Source: Verrucomicrobiaceae bacterium UBA1938
GTDB taxonomy: Bacteria; Verrucomicrobiota; Verrucomicrobiia; Verrucomicrobiales; Verrucomicrobiaceae
Reading direction: 5' to 3'
NCBI GenBank assembly: GCA_002336895.1
Contig: DDFC01000039.1
Span: 87,869 to 151,868 of the forward strand
DNA: 64,000 bases
How positions within the stretch are numbered: position 1 is the stretch's first letter; every line of letters begins with the position of its first letter. The position numbers and the translations under genes are program-made. Positions 26,218 through 34,975 of this stretch are shown piece by piece. The notes beneath the pieces are model-generated. The model was not told the origin of the DNA and ran no database searches. It saw only the letters and a program-made list of their open reading frames with translations.

Positions 26218-27522
26218 TCAGAGCAGCCCGCCTGCTTTCACATCCAGATACTTGTTGGCCAGCGCCACCGGCAGCATCTGCGCGGACTCATCCACGGTGA
26301 GGATCTTGCGTGCACGCAGCGATTCCAGCAGCTGGCGGCGCTCGCCGAAGTAATGCGTCAGCGCTCCATACTGCAGGGCATCATGCAGATTGTCGATGGG
26401 GGCTGCAGCCTTCTGATCCAGCTCCTGCTCCCGCAGGGTGGCGGCCAGCACCAGATGGCGGCGCTGCATGGCGCTGGCGGCAGCGGCCAGGGTGGCTCCG
26501 TCCTCGCTGCGCAGATTGGTCAGCATGATGACCAAAGCGCGGCGCTTTTGCAGGGTCATCACGCGCTCAGCAGCCTCGATGAAGTCACTGGGCTCGCTGC
26601 TGGTCTCATAGTTGTAGAGGTGGTTCAGCAGCTTGGGCATGCTGTGCGCCCCCTTCACCGGCGGCAGCCAGCGCTGCTCCCCGCCAAAGCCCGCCACACC
26701 CACCTCATCCCCCTGACGCAGCGCGATGAAGGCGATGAGCAGCATGGCATTGAGGCAGTGGTCAAACTGGCTGAGCCCCCCGTCCAGCGCGCGCATGCGG
26801 CGACCGCAGTCCGGCACCAGCAGGATCGTCTGATTGCGCGTCTCCTCGTAGTCGCGGCTCACCAGTGTGGAACGGCGGGAGGTGGCCTTCCAGTCAATGC
26901 GTGAGAGGATGTCTCCATCCTGGTAGTCACGCAGCTGATGGAAATCCAGCGAGGCCCCCATGCGACGGCGGCGCACGATGCCCATCTGCTCCACTCGGTT
27001 GGCCATGGCCAGCATGGCAAAACGCACCACCGGCTCGTAATTGGGATAGGCCTTGGTCTGGCTCTCTCCGGCAATGAAATGCAGCCTGCGCCACAGACCA
27101 AGCGCGGAGCCGACAAGCACATGCGCTGCGGTGAAGGCATGCTGACCACGACGCACAAAACGCACCTCGTACGTGATGGCCGCATACTCTCCGGGAGGAA
27201 TGCTGACCAGATGCGGCAGCCCCTCGGACTCGGCCGCTGTGGGGATGCCGTCAAACACTTCCAGCGCCAGCGTGCGCCGGGCGGTGTGCGTGACCGTCAG
27301 CGTCACCTGGGAATCCACCCCAAGGGCAAAGCGCCCCGGCAGTGAGCGCTGTCCGGTGATGCGCCCGCGCCGTGGCAGAGAGAGGGCGTCTGCCAGCAGG
27401 ACCAGCAGCAGCAGTCCGCCTCCGACCTGCCAGAGGATGACGAAACTCTCCCAGACGCAGGCCGCCACCGCCAGCACGAACCAGGCGATGAGGAGTCTGA
27501 GCAGTTTGGCAGTCGGGCGCAT
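26218..27522 (-). CDS. DUF58 membrane protein
   Basis: A 434-residue DUF58 protein with two N-terminal membrane helices (about residues 8-25 and 30-46). The core signature is FHQLRDYQDGDILSRIDWKATSRR, here given as DFHQLRDYQDGD and SRIDWKATSRR. The VWA-like metal site region reads LVPDCGRRM, so it departs from the DxSxS form. It is the last gene of the RDD-SpoIIM-DUF4129-DUF4350-MoxR-DUF58 operon, 5 nt after MoxR. Confidence 0.93.
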   Translation of the reverse strand: MRPTAKLLRLLIAWFVLAVAACVWESFVILWQVGGGLLLLVLLADALSLPRRGRITGQRSLPGRFALGVDSQVTLTVTHTARRTLALEVFDGIPTAAESEGLPHLVSIPPGEYAAITYEVRFVRRGQHAFTAAHVLVGSALGLWRRLHFIAGESQTKAYPNYEPVVRFAMLAMANRVEQMGIVRRRRMGASLDFHQLRDYQDGDILSRIDWKATSRRSTLVSRDYEETRNQTILLVPDCGRRMRALDGGLSQFDHCLNAMLLIAFIALRQGDEVGVAGFGGEQRWLPPVKGAHSMPKLLNHLYNYETSSEPSDFIEAAERVMTLQKRRALVIMLTNLRSEDGATLAAAASAMQRRHLVLAATLREQELDQKAAAPIDNLHDALQYGALTHYFGERRQLLESLRARKILTVDESAQMLPVALANKYLDVKAGGLL

Positions 27523-27527
27523 GAAGA

Positions 27528-28574
27528 TCAGACGCGGGGGGCTTCGATGGTCTTGATCAGGGAGTTCAGCATGTCGTCCACGCTCTGGCCGCTGATGGCG
27601 ATCTCAGGCGCCAGTTGCACACGATGCCGCAGCACGGGCAGCACGGCGCGCTTCACATCCGCCGGGGTGATGTAGCCACGCCCCTCCAGCAGGGCATACG
27701 CCTTGGCCACACGCACGAGGCTGATGGCCCCGCGCGTGCCAGCCCCCAGTGAGATGGCGCTGTGCTGGCGTGTGGCGCGCACGATCTTCACCGCATAGTC
27801 CACCACCTGCTCCACCGCCTGCACTGCGGCGGCCTCCGCCTGCGCGGCCAGGATGTCCTGCGGCGTGCAGACCTGCGGCACATCGGAAGCGGAGAGCCCG
27901 CCGCCAGAGGCGCGGGATGACACCGCCTTCACCACCCAGGTCTCATTGGCTGCATCAGGGTAGTCGATGAGCACCTTCAGCAAAAAGCGGTCGAGCTGCG
28001 CCTCCGGCAGCGGGTAGGTTCCCTCCTGCTCGATGGGGTTCTGCGTGGCAAAAGTCATGAAGGGCGGCGCCAGAACGTGGCTCTCTCCGTCGATCGTCAC
28101 CTGCGCCTCCTGCATCACCTCCAGCAGTGCGGACTGCGTCTTGGCCGGGGCACGGTTGATTTCATCCGCCAGCAGCAGATTGGCAAAGACCGGCCCGCGC
28201 CGCACACGGAAGGTGCCGCTGGCCATGTCAAAAAGCGTGTGGCCGCACACATCCGAAGGCATGAGGTCCGGCGTGAACTGGATGCGGCGGAAGCTGCAGC
28301 CAAAGGTGCGGGAAAGCGCCAGCACCAGGTGCGTCTTGCCCAGGCCGGGCTTGCCCTCCAGCAGCACATGGCCGCCTGCCAGCAGCGCGGCCAGCACTTG
28401 GTTCAGCACCTCCTCCTGTCCCACAAAGACCTGCCCCACCGCCTGGCGGATCTGCTGGAAAATCCCGGTGCTCTGCGGCACAACCGGTGGCGAATAGCCC
28501 GCTGGTGGCAGCTGCCCTGCAGGCGGCGGCGTGTAGAGGCTCGAAACATCAGGTTCTGGAAGAATCGGGTTCAT
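27528..28574 (-). CDS. MoxR-family AAA+ ATPase (second copy)
   Basis: A 348-residue AAA_3 ATPase with a Pro-rich N-terminal extension of about 30 residues. Walker A is GKPGLGKTHL, Walker B LLADEINRAPAKTQ, and the family signature ATQNPIEQEGTYPLPEAQLDRF (split: ATQNPIEQEGTY, PLPEAQLDRF) is present. The start is ATG 28574. It is a paralogue of the MoxR at 3162-4163 and serves the second DUF58 cluster. Confidence 0.95.
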   Translation of the reverse strand: MNPILPEPDVSSLYTPPPAGQLPPAGYSPPVVPQSTGIFQQIRQAVGQVFVGQEEVLNQVLAALLAGGHVLLEGKPGLGKTHLVLALSRTFGCSFRRIQFTPDLMPSDVCGHTLFDMASGTFRVRRGPVFANLLLADEINRAPAKTQSALLEVMQEAQVTIDGESHVLAPPFMTFATQNPIEQEGTYPLPEAQLDRFLLKVLIDYPDAANETWVVKAVSSRASGGGLSASDVPQVCTPQDILAAQAEAAAVQAVEQVVDYAVKIVRATRQHSAISLGAGTRGAISLVRVAKAYALLEGRGYITPADVKRAVLPVLRHRVQLAPEIAISGQSVDDMLNSLIKTIEAPRV

Positions 28575-28596
28575 GGAGGTGAGGGTGATGGGATGT

Positions 28597-29931
28597 TTAC
28601 AGGGCTCGGCGCATGGCCTGGAGATCGCGCATGAGATTGACGAAGTTGTGGGCGCTGTCCGGCGGCGCAGCATCAAAGGCGGCGGCCACTCTCAGGGACG
28701 GCAGCCCGGTGCGGCGGGAGATTTCCTCGGCCAGCCTGTCATTCATCTGCCGGCTGCCATCATCCAGTGAGCGGTGGCGCTCCCTCACACGCTCCCAGAC
28801 GGCCTCACGTGCCGCATCCACCAGCATGGGCGTGCGGCGCATGCGCCAGAAAAACTCCCCCAGTGCGCCGATGTGGCTGGCAAAGTGGCGGGTCGCATCC
28901 AGCTCCACCTCCATGAAAGGACCAAAGCGCGGCATCTGCTGCCAGAGCCAGAAGATCAGGCACAGTCCCAGGGCCACCAGCGCCTTCCAGCCATGCTGCC
29001 ACAGCATTCCAAAAAAGCTGCCCGAGGTGCCGGACACAAACAGCACCTCCTTGACGCCATTCTCCCCGACCAGCGCGGAGAGCCAGCTCGCATGGTCCTT
29101 CTCTCCGATCCAGTGATTGCGGAACGGCCGCGCATGCGCCAGCAGCGTGACGCTGCCCATGCCATGCTTCAGATGCAGCGCCAGGGAGTCATTCTTCGAC
29201 CCGGCGGAAAACTCGCCCGGCCGCAGCTTGCGCTTGAGCACCATGCTCTGGTAGCCGCCCAGGCTGAGGTGATACGTTTTGCCATTCCACGTCACTTCCT
29301 GCTCGGACTCCAACGCCATGTCCTTTTCCTCCTGGGTCTTGGACTTTTTCTCTTCATCATCCTCCTCGCCTTCTTCCCCCTTCGGAGCGGCCTTGTCTTT
29401 GGACTTGGCTTTCTCCTTGTCCTTGTCTTTCTTGGAATCCTTTGCGCCTTCCTCTCCGTGGAATTTCTCCAGCAGGCCCGTCAGCTCTTCACCCGGAATG
29501 CGCTTTTGCACGCCGATTCCGAGCTGCTCCAGCACGGTGTCTTTTTCCTCCTCCATCAGCAGGGCGGAAATGAACGAGCCAAACTGGGTTTCAAAATCAT
29601 TGTAGGGCCGTGTGCCGCTCAGGCAGTAGATGAGATGCCCGCCGCTGTACGTCCAGCGCAGCAGCTGCTTGGCGCGGCCCTCCGGCAGGCCATTTTCCCC
29701 GGAGACGAGGATCACGGAGTCATGCTTGGGCATTTTGGTCAGGGACTTCGCCCCGTGGGCATCATGCCCCAGTTTGTCCAGCAGACGCTCGGCGGCCAGG
29801 AAGGGGTTCACCCGTGCCTTGCCTTTGTAGCCCGTGGTTATCTCCACATCCTTCCAGTGCCCGTCGCAGGCGCATAGCACCAGCAGCCCGCAGAGCATGA
29901 GGAAGCAGCGGATGGCAGGTGCTGGCATCAT
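28597..29931 (-). CDS. DUF4350-domain lipoprotein
   Basis: A 444-residue protein with a lipoprotein signal (lipobox LVLCAC, Cys at about residue 20). The DUF4350 domain follows (SVILVSGENGLPEGRAKQLLRW... GGHLIYCL). A strongly charged Lys/Glu/Asp low-complexity stretch at about residues 160-205 is next, then a membrane helix near residue 310 and a helical C-terminus. The start overlaps the upstream gene's stop by ATGA. The family is consistently found between DUF4129 and MoxR genes, but its role is unknown. Confidence 0.85.
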   Translation of the reverse strand: MMPAPAIRCFLMLCGLLVLCACDGHWKDVEITTGYKGKARVNPFLAAERLLDKLGHDAHGAKSLTKMPKHDSVILVSGENGLPEGRAKQLLRWTYSGGHLIYCLSGTRPYNDFETQFGSFISALLMEEEKDTVLEQLGIGVQKRIPGEELTGLLEKFHGEEGAKDSKKDKDKEKAKSKDKAAPKGEEGEEDDEEKKSKTQEEKDMALESEQEVTWNGKTYHLSLGGYQSMVLKRKLRPGEFSAGSKNDSLALHLKHGMGSVTLLAHARPFRNHWIGEKDHASWLSALVGENGVKEVLFVSGTSGSFFGMLWQHGWKALVALGLCLIFWLWQQMPRFGPFMEVELDATRHFASHIGALGEFFWRMRRTPMLVDAAREAVWERVRERHRSLDDGSRQMNDRLAEEISRRTGLPSLRVAAAFDAAPPDSAHNFVNLMRDLQAMRRAL

Positions 29932-31451
29932 GCAGCACCTCCTTTCTCAATGAAGGGCCACTGGTCGCACAGCGCGCCCATTTCGGCATCTGACACCGGC
30001 AGCACCGCATACGCCACCTGCACCCACGCGCCGGTCAGCTGGCGGAAATAATCTGCCTCCGGCCTCTCTCCGGCCTGAATCACCTGCATCAGGCAGTCTT
30101 CCTCAGTGTCGCTGTCGGAGATAGGCACCCGGCGGCGGTTCACCAGCCAGGACAAGGAGCCGCGATACAGCAGGCTGAGCGCCTCTTTGACATCCCCTGC
30201 GGCCCAGGCGGCACGTGCGGCGGCCACGATGTCGTCCGGCAGGCTCTCGCGCGTGATGTTCATGCCCATGAGCACCTTGGGCGCACGCACCGGTGCCTTG
30301 CTGACACTGCGGGAGGCGAAGAGATGGCGGTTCCTCACCAGATAAACCACCAGCCAGCCCGTCAGCCCGACGACCAGGACCCAGAACAAGCCCTTTCCGA
30401 TGAGGTCCAAAAAGCCCAGCGATGGCATGTCATGGGAGCTTTTCTTGTTGGATTTGAACTCCGGCACCCACAGCTTGGACTTGATCTTGTGAATCTCAAA
30501 CTCAGGATCCTTGAGCACCTCCTCCACCGCCTTGGCGGGATCTGATTTTACAGCGGAGTCCTTCTGTGCCTTCTGGATGTTGCCCTCCAGTTCACTGAGA
30601 GATCTGCGCAGATCCGGATTGATGTCCATCTGCGCCTGCACCGAAGTGCCCGCCCCCACAAAAGCCAGCAGCGCGATGACCATCGCCGCCGCGCCTGACG
30701 TCAGGCGCGCAGCCATGCGGCGGAAAGCCATCTCCACATCCCAGCCCTCGATGCGTGTGCGGCAGTTCAGATAAAGGGCAAATCCCGCCCCCACATAAAA
30801 GGGCTCGATGAGTGTGACGATGAACATGTAACAGGCCGCCCCCCACCACAGAAAGCCCCGCGGGACGCTGTTCTCGACATCCAGTGCAGAAGACAGTCCG
30901 CTCCAGTCCGGCTGGGAGGCTTCCGGCAGCAGATCGTAAGTGCCAGCCATGAGGCCGATCCAGGCCGCCAGCTCGATTTTGCTGAACACATAAGACAGGC
31001 TCAGCCCGGAGCCGCCGCCATCCATGGCCAGCGTTTTGATACGCCGGTTGGCAGCGCCGCCACTCAGCCCTTCCAGCATCTGCGCCGGCAGGGCAAAGCT
31101 GCGAATGAAGGACAGCCGCCGCCAGAACAGCGCAGGCAGGCAGTTCTTGAGCCACAGCCGGGGCCACTGCTTCAGCGTCTCGGCAAAGCCCGGGCGCTCG
31201 CCAAAGGCGGCACGGCTCAGGAAGAAAAGCGGCACACGGTCATACAGCGGTTTCAGCCACCACACCACCAGCGGAATCCACACCGGAGCAGAGCGCAGCA
31301 GCACGCACACCAGCACCCACAGCGGCAGCACCGTGCAGACCCATAGCAGGATGATGCGCCCGTAGTCACGGCGCACCATCGCGCAGCCCAGATCCACAGC
31401 CTCCCAGGGCTGGCGCGGCCGCAGGGTCACGGTGATGTTTTCAAGCCGCAT
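29928..31451 (-). CDS. DUF4129-domain membrane protein
   Basis: A 507-residue polytopic protein. Several helices lie in the first half, a further helix at about residues 350-372, and the C-terminal soluble DUF4129 domain (EALSLLYRGSLSWLVNRR) carries conserved basic and aromatic residues. The start is ATG 31451 (a GTG directly upstream is possible) and overlaps the SpoIIM stop. It belongs to the second MoxR cluster; the domain is often fused to transglutaminase-like proteins elsewhere, but not here. Confidence 0.85.
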   Translation of the reverse strand: MRLENITVTLRPRQPWEAVDLGCAMVRRDYGRIILLWVCTVLPLWVLVCVLLRSAPVWIPLVVWWLKPLYDRVPLFFLSRAAFGERPGFAETLKQWPRLWLKNCLPALFWRRLSFIRSFALPAQMLEGLSGGAANRRIKTLAMDGGGSGLSLSYVFSKIELAAWIGLMAGTYDLLPEASQPDWSGLSSALDVENSVPRGFLWWGAACYMFIVTLIEPFYVGAGFALYLNCRTRIEGWDVEMAFRRMAARLTSGAAAMVIALLAFVGAGTSVQAQMDINPDLRRSLSELEGNIQKAQKDSAVKSDPAKAVEEVLKDPEFEIHKIKSKLWVPEFKSNKKSSHDMPSLGFLDLIGKGLFWVLVVGLTGWLVVYLVRNRHLFASRSVSKAPVRAPKVLMGMNITRESLPDDIVAAARAAWAAGDVKEALSLLYRGSLSWLVNRRRVPISDSDTEEDCLMQVIQAGERPEADYFRQLTGAWVQVAYAVLPVSDAEMGALCDQWPFIEKGGAA

Positions 31452-32412
31452 CACCCGACCTCCTTCCGCTGAACAAAAGAAACACCGTCAGAAACACCCA
31501 GCACATGCCGCCGGAGGCGAACTTGATCGAAAGCGGCAGATCCAGCGGCGACCAGAAGCCCTCCAGCACCGCCGCGAGGCTCGTCAGGATCGCCGCGCCA
31601 ATCAGCAGCGGCAGCGCCTTGCGCCCCGCCAGCACCAGCGCCGCACGCCGCTCCAGGCGGCCAGGGCGCAGCACCGACCACCCCACCCGCATCCCGGCCA
31701 TGGCCGCGATGATCATCCCGGTGATTTCAGGCGCCCCGTGCGCCACCACCCAGGCATAGAGAGTCATGGGATTGCCCGAGTAGTGCACGTACCCAAACAC
31801 CGCCCCGAGAAAGAGGGAATTGAACAGCAGCACAAACAACGAGCCCACCCCGCCGAGGATGCCTCCGGCGAAGGTCTTGAAATTGATGCTGACGTTGTTC
31901 CAGATGTAAAAGCAGAAGGCCGCAAAGCCCGAGCCATAGCTCTCACGCACAAAATCAGAGGGCTTGCTGGCCTCGCCATACATGCTCTCGATCTGCACCA
32001 TGCCTTCCGGTCCCAGCAGCGCCATGGCCCACTCCGGATGCGCCGGCGTGATGGCGGCGATCAGCACCGCTGGCAGATAAAACAACGCAGTGCACCACCA
32101 GAAGAGCCGCCACTCAGCACGGACCGCCTGTGGAAACTCCACAAAAAACAGCCTCACAAATGCCTCCCAGCCTCCGGCGCTGTGGCGCTCCAGCACCCGG
32201 TACGCACGCAGGGCCAGGGCATTGAGCTGCTGCGTGAGGCGCTGCGGGCTCATGCGGTGCTGCGCCACGCTCAGGTCGTGGCACACCTGGCGGAAGGTGG
32301 CCGGCAGCTCATCCACCGCCGCCGTGGGGTGTGCCTTCTCAGCTTCGGTCAGCAGCTTTTCCAGCTTCTGCCAGCGGGGCTCGATCTGTTTTTCAAACTG
32401 GGCCGGCGTCAT
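31441..32412 (-). CDS. Stage II sporulation protein M-like (SpoIIM) membrane protein
   Basis: A 323-residue protein. The first ~90 residues are helical and soluble; five or six membrane helices follow, with the family pattern GGVGSLFVLLFNSLFLG and AHGAPEITGMIIAAMAG. SpoIIM is known from forespore engulfment in Bacillus. In non-sporulating bacteria homologues occur next to RDD and MoxR/DUF58 genes, as here, where the role is undefined. It overlaps both neighbours by 4-11 nt. Confidence 0.92.
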   Translation of the reverse strand: MTPAQFEKQIEPRWQKLEKLLTEAEKAHPTAAVDELPATFRQVCHDLSVAQHRMSPQRLTQQLNALALRAYRVLERHSAGGWEAFVRLFFVEFPQAVRAEWRLFWWCTALFYLPAVLIAAITPAHPEWAMALLGPEGMVQIESMYGEASKPSDFVRESYGSGFAAFCFYIWNNVSINFKTFAGGILGGVGSLFVLLFNSLFLGAVFGYVHYSGNPMTLYAWVVAHGAPEITGMIIAAMAGMRVGWSVLRPGRLERRAALVLAGRKALPLLIGAAILTSLAAVLEGFWSPLDLPLSIKFASGGMCWVFLTVFLLFSGRRSGDAA

Positions 32413-33176
32413 GAGCGGGGGGTTGCTGCTCCCTTCAGCGGTGGTGGCATGGGACGCCTCTCCTCAGGATCCTGCAGCCACAGAGCCATGCCACACAGAC
32501 GCCGCAGTCCTTCAGTGCCGGGCGCGTTTGTCAGCGGATGAGCAAGCGAGGCCAGCTCGAGCCGGCGCTCATCCGCCCACAGCGGCGCACGCTCGATGAA
32601 CTGCAGCAGCGCTGCCTGCTCTTCTCGCGTGAGCACCTGGGAGGGTGCCCGGCGCTCCGCCTGGATCTGCGTCTGGGCCGTCACGACATGCGGCAGCTCG
32701 ACGTAAGTGACCACCGTGTTGGCCACCAGATCTCCCAGGCGCTGAAACCGCTTGGTGAAAAGCATGCAGACAATGCCCGTGAGGTAAAAGAACGGCATGA
32801 AGTCCACCACACGCAGAAAATTGCGCATGACCGCCTGCGCCAGCGTCACCGGTCCCCCTGTCAGGCTCATGACCCGCAGCTTGAAGATGCGCTGGCCGGG
32901 CGTCGCTCCCTTGGCCCCCACCTCAAAGATCACATTATAGAACCATTCCATGATGAAAATGAAGAGCAGGAACAGCCCCATGGTGACCTGTGGCCCCAGC
33001 ACCCCTGAGAGCAGCCAGAACATGAGAATGGACATGCCGATGTCGATGGCGATGCGGATGAGCAGATCGATCATGTAAGCCATGCTGCGGACCGCCACCC
33101 CCGCCACGCGGAGCTGTATCTCCACGCCATCTGCGAGTTCGACTGATTGCAAAGTGTCCGCGCGCGCTGCTGCCAT
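32409..33176 (-). CDS. RDD-family membrane protein
   Basis: A 255-residue protein. The RDD domain is at the N-terminus with VRSMAYMIDLLIRIAIDIGM, where the R...D pair occurs as the first helix opens, and TPGQRIFKLRVMSLTGGP between helices. A soluble helical tail of about 90 residues follows. It is the first gene of the six-gene minus-strand operon, divergent from the gene at 33293. Confidence 0.93.
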   Translation of the reverse strand: MAAARADTLQSVELADGVEIQLRVAGVAVRSMAYMIDLLIRIAIDIGMSILMFWLLSGVLGPQVTMGLFLLFIFIMEWFYNVIFEVGAKGATPGQRIFKLRVMSLTGGPVTLAQAVMRNFLRVVDFMPFFYLTGIVCMLFTKRFQRLGDLVANTVVTYVELPHVVTAQTQIQAERRAPSQVLTREEQAALLQFIERAPLWADERRLELASLAHPLTNAPGTEGLRRLCGMALWLQDPEERRPMPPPLKGAATPRS

Positions 33177-33206
33177 TGGCGGACAATGAAGCGGGTCCGT
33201 TTGGTT

Positions 33207-33236
33207 TTGACAACCACCGAATTATTTTCGTAGGAT
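33207..33236 (+). promoter_or_regulatory. Sigma-70-type promoter for the gene at 33293
   Basis: TTGACA (33207-33212), an 18-nt spacer and TAGGAT (33231-33236) on the plus strand. It lies about 55 nt upstream of the start of the small membrane protein, in the divergent gap to the RDD gene. Confidence 0.55.
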
Positions 33237-33292
33237 TCATTAATGTGCAGGAGCACTCCCTGCCCTCATTCACCTCCCTCCCTGCACCTATC

Positions 33293-33814
33293 ATGGAAAG
33301 CCCCGCCAATCCCTACTCCACCCCTGCCGCCAATCTGTACGGGGCCTCCACAGGTGTCAGCTCCGAAATCGTGGCCGCCAGCACCATCGCGCAGCTCACA
33401 GGCACCAAGCCCTGGGTGCGCTTCATCTCAGTGATTCTTTGGCTGCTCTCCGGCTTGGTACTATTGGCAGCTACAGCTATGGCGGCCATATCAGTCTTTA
33501 ATCCACCCAAAACATCGGCAATCCCGTTTGGCAACGGGGAATTCATGATCCTCGCTGTCGTATATGGCTTGTTGTCGTTTATTTATATCTTTCCTGCCGT
33601 TAAACTCTGGAAATACGCCAACCGTATTGGCTCATTGGGGGCTACGAGATCGACGACAGATCTTGATTCAGCCTTGAACGAACAACGCAGCTTCTGGAAA
33701 TATGCAGGCATCATGACCATCATCATCATCTGCAGTTACATCGCTCTTTTCATTGGCATGTTGTACTTTGGTTTCAGCACCGCGCTGAAATCCGGTGCCT
33801 TCCCGGTGAAATAA
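33293..33814 (+). CDS. Small membrane protein, DUF5362-like
   Basis: A 173-residue protein with a Pro/Ser/Ala-rich N-terminus (NPYSTPAANLYG), three membrane helices and the segment LDSALNEQRSFWKYAGI, which is the feature that suggests DUF5362. The start is ATG 33293; the frame is open back to 33176 but without a good start. The promoter above serves it. Function unknown. Confidence 0.75.
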   Translation: MESPANPYSTPAANLYGASTGVSSEIVAASTIAQLTGTKPWVRFISVILWLLSGLVLLAATAMAAISVFNPPKTSAIPFGNGEFMILAVVYGLLSFIYIFPAVKLWKYANRIGSLGATRSTTDLDSALNEQRSFWKYAGIMTIIIICSYIALFIGMLYFGFSTALKSGAFPVK

Positions 33815-33821
33815 CCCCGCC

Positions 33822-34910
33822 CTACCCCATCAGCGCCACCGCGATGGGATCCACCAGCGGCTTCCCTGCACGGGTCAGCCGCAGGTGACTTTCGTCATAG
33901 CTCAGCAGCCCCTGATCTCGCAGAGTGTCGAGCATTTTGCGCGACTCCGGGCCGATCAGCTCCAACGGCAGACCACGCGCGGTGCGCAGTTCCAGGCCAA
34001 AACGTTCGGTGCGGCGTTGGTCAGGCGTGAGTTCCTCCACCTCCACGGCGGTGTCTTCTCCGCCCAGCGTCATCGCCATGTAGCGCGGGGTGTCTTTGAC
34101 ATTGTGCCAGCGCCTGCCACCCACGGTTGAAAAAGCACCAGGCCCGATGCCCAGATAGTCCTCGCCCATCCAGTAGGCCTCATTGTGCACAGACCGGTGC
34201 CCGGCTTTGGCGTAGTTGGAGATCTCGTAGTGCTCAAAGCCCCCCTCCTCTAGCAGGTCGATCGCCAGATTGAAAAAATCCGCGTCTTTCTCCTCGTCCT
34301 CGCGGTATTCACCTGCCTTGAGCCGGCGGAAGAAGTCCGTGTCCTCTTCGTAGTTGAGGTTGTAGGCCGAGATGTGATCCGGCTGCAGGGCGATCGTGTG
34401 CTCCAGCGTGCTGCGCCAGGTATCCAGGCTCTGCCCCGGGATGGAAAACATCAGGTCCAGATTCAGACTGGGAAAGCCCTCCGCTTTAAGCACCTGCCAC
34501 GTCTCCTCCGCATCAGCTCGCGCGTGATCGCGCCCCAGCGTTTTGAGCGTCTCATCATCCCAGGCCTGGATGCCGAGACTGACCCGGGTGACGCCCATGG
34601 CCCGCATGAGGCCAGCTTTGGAGGGGGTGATATTGCGCGGATTTGCCTCGAAGGTGAACTCCTTCACTTCGGACATGTCCACACGCAGGCGCAGTCCGTG
34701 CAGGAGTCGCTCAAGGTGGGTATCGCTCAGCATCGTGGGCGTGCCGCCGCCAAAGAAGATCGTCTGCGGCTGCAGCGCCTGCTTTTCCATCTCCCGTAGC
34801 AGCGCATCCACAAACGCCACCATGTCCGTGCCGCCCGGCGTGTGCTTGTGAAAGCTGCAGTACGGGCAGATGCGGTGGCAGAAAGGGATGTGGACGTAGA
34901 GATGCTTCAC
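33822..34910 (-). CDS. hemW: Radical SAM heme chaperone HemW
   Basis: A 362-residue HemW protein, related to oxygen-independent coproporphyrinogen oxidase but acting as a heme chaperone. The 4Fe-4S/SAM motif HIPFCHRICPYCSFHK has the CX3CX2C cysteines, and GGGTPTML follows. HemN-type N-terminal additions are absent. I prefer GTG 34910, which puts KHLYVHIPFC at the N-terminus as in homologues; an ATG at 34946 would run into the divergent gene's leader. It is convergent with the gene above by 7 nt. Confidence 0.93.
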   Translation of the reverse strand: MKHLYVHIPFCHRICPYCSFHKHTPGGTDMVAFVDALLREMEKQALQPQTIFFGGGTPTMLSDTHLERLLHGLRLRVDMSEVKEFTFEANPRNITPSKAGLMRAMGVTRVSLGIQAWDDETLKTLGRDHARADAEETWQVLKAEGFPSLNLDLMFSIPGQSLDTWRSTLEHTIALQPDHISAYNLNYEEDTDFFRRLKAGEYREDEEKDADFFNLAIDLLEEGGFEHYEISNYAKAGHRSVHNEAYWMGEDYLGIGPGAFSTVGGRRWHNVKDTPRYMAMTLGGEDTAVEVEELTPDQRRTERFGLELRTARGLPLELIGPESRKMLDTLRDQGLLSYDESHLRLTRAGKPLVDPIAVALMG

Positions 34911-34928
34911 TGGCCGGATGTTAGCAGA

Positions 34929-34948
34929 GAATGCTTGATCCAGCATTC
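34929..34948. repeat. 7-bp inverted repeat in the hemW-squalene synthase gap
   Basis: GAATGCT (34929-34935) and AGCATTC (34942-34948) are perfect reverse complements across a 6-nt spacer. They lie between the divergent genes and overlap the heptamer array that begins at 34939, so it may be part of that array rather than an operator. Confidence 0.5.
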
Positions 34949-34966
34949 ACCTTCCAGCATCTAGCA
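34939..34966 (+). repeat. Heptamer array A (consensus TCCAGCA)
   Basis: Four units of 7 nt: TCCAGCA at 34939 and 34953, TCTAGCA at 34960 and a diverged unit TTCACCT at 34946. The array ends ten bases before the ATG of the squalene/phytoene synthase. See the finding on 7-bp-period arrays. Confidence 0.6.
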
Positions 34967-34975
34967 CCCGGAACC

